NCBI GenBank assembly: GCA_030146905.1
Contig: JASLAV010000917.1
Span: 1 to 5,941, forward strand
Origin: Lentzea sp.
GTDB lineage: Bacteria > Actinomycetota > Actinomycetes > Mycobacteriales > Pseudonocardiaceae
Length of the DNA: 5,941 nt
Direction of reading: 5' to 3'
Each line of letters starts with the position of its first letter. Within the stretch, counting starts at the first letter, position 1. Below are positions 5,763-5,941 of this stretch, piece by piece. Under the pieces are notes generated by a model that saw nothing but the letters and a program-made list of their open reading frames with translations, was not told where the DNA came from and did no database searches. The translations under genes and the position numbers were made by a program.

Positions 5763-5941
5763 CTACTTGTCGATGTCCCCCACGATCACCGCGAACGAGC
5801 TCAGCACGCCCGGCAGGTCGTCCACCTTCGTGCCGGGCAGCAACGCCGACAGCGCCTGGACGTTGTTGAACGACGGCGTGCGGAGCTTCAGGCGCCACGG
5901 GGTTTTCTCGCCGCGCGACGACAGGTGCACCCCCGACGTGC
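5763..5941 (-). CDS. nuoD: NADH-quinone oxidoreductase subunit D-like protein, C-terminal end (5' part outside window)
   Basis: Read on the minus strand, the last 58 codons of a gene enter from the right edge and stop at a TAG (5763-5765). The peptide begins [20 protein letters not shown], then [16 protein letters not shown], and ends VIVGDIDK. This matches the C-terminal pattern of the 49-kDa complex I subunit (NuoD/Nqo4). In that family the late segment reads G-x-h-L-x-S-x-G with P-[YW]-R-[VL], then [DT]-PSF-x-N-x-QAL, and a final G-[DEG]-[IV]-D-[RK]. NuoD helps form the quinone-binding pocket of the peripheral arm of NADH dehydrogenase. The segment [13 protein letters not shown], with Trp in place of the usual Tyr, and the final Lys suggest a divergent or secondary NuoD and not the copy in a main nuo operon; this is an impression from memory. 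It is convergent with the 507-residue membrane protein gene. Too little is present to judge the active site. Confidence 0.78.
   Translation of the reverse strand, partial: TSGVHLSSRGEKTPWRLKLRTPSFNNVQALSALLPGTKVDDLPGVLSSFAVIVGDIDK

Noticed and set aside
5648..5869. Small plus-strand open frame of 73 codons near the right edge
   Set aside because: It overlaps the end of the repeat array and lies antisense to the nuoD-like C-terminus, whose frame shows clear family similarity; the product is Pro/Arg/Ala low complexity.

Overview
The window looks like chromosomal DNA from a high-GC actinobacterium, most probably of the Pseudonocardiales (Lentzea, Saccharothrix or Amycolatopsis type). The grounds are the very high G/C at third codon positions, the frequent GTG starts, the gene order ftsH-folE-folP-folB-folK-DUF3180, and the Arg/Pro-rich membrane protein that follows it. 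The genus is an inference from gene order and composition; no marker gene is present to prove it.

Layout. Bases 1-983 hold the 3' part of ftsH: the M41 protease domain and a proline-rich tail. Bases 980-3773 are a tightly packed folate operon on the + strand: folE (980-1627), folP (1624-2445), folB (2438-2833), folK (2830-3324) and a four-helix DUF3180 membrane protein (3321-3773). Every junction overlaps by 4 or 8 bases, so translational coupling is likely throughout. FolE makes dihydroneopterin triphosphate from GTP. FolB cleaves dihydroneopterin to 6-hydroxymethyl-dihydropterin, FolK pyrophosphorylates it, and FolP joins it to p-aminobenzoate to give dihydropteroate. The triphosphate-removing step, pABA synthesis, dihydrofolate synthase and DHFR are not in the window.

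After a 50-base gap with a possible leaderless promoter comes a 507-residue protein (3824-5347). It has two N-terminal membrane helices, a charged coiled coil, and a long disordered Pro/Arg-rich tail with internal repeats. It is the counterpart by position and architecture of the membrane protein that follows DUF3180 in mycobacteria.

Bases 5348-5762 contain no credible gene. This stretch separates two convergent genes and holds a possible terminator hairpin next to each gene end, with a 248-base array of eight head-to-tail 31-bp repeats between them. Four central units form two 62-bp blocks that differ by one base. Every junction between units 0 and 6 can form the same small hairpin. At 5763-5941 on the - strand lies the C-terminal end of a NuoD-like complex I subunit, cut by the window edge.

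Most of the window is conserved housekeeping DNA. I see no defence system, mobile element, CRISPR array or biosynthetic cluster. The 31-bp array and the repetitive tail of the 507-residue protein are the parts least explained by known annotation.
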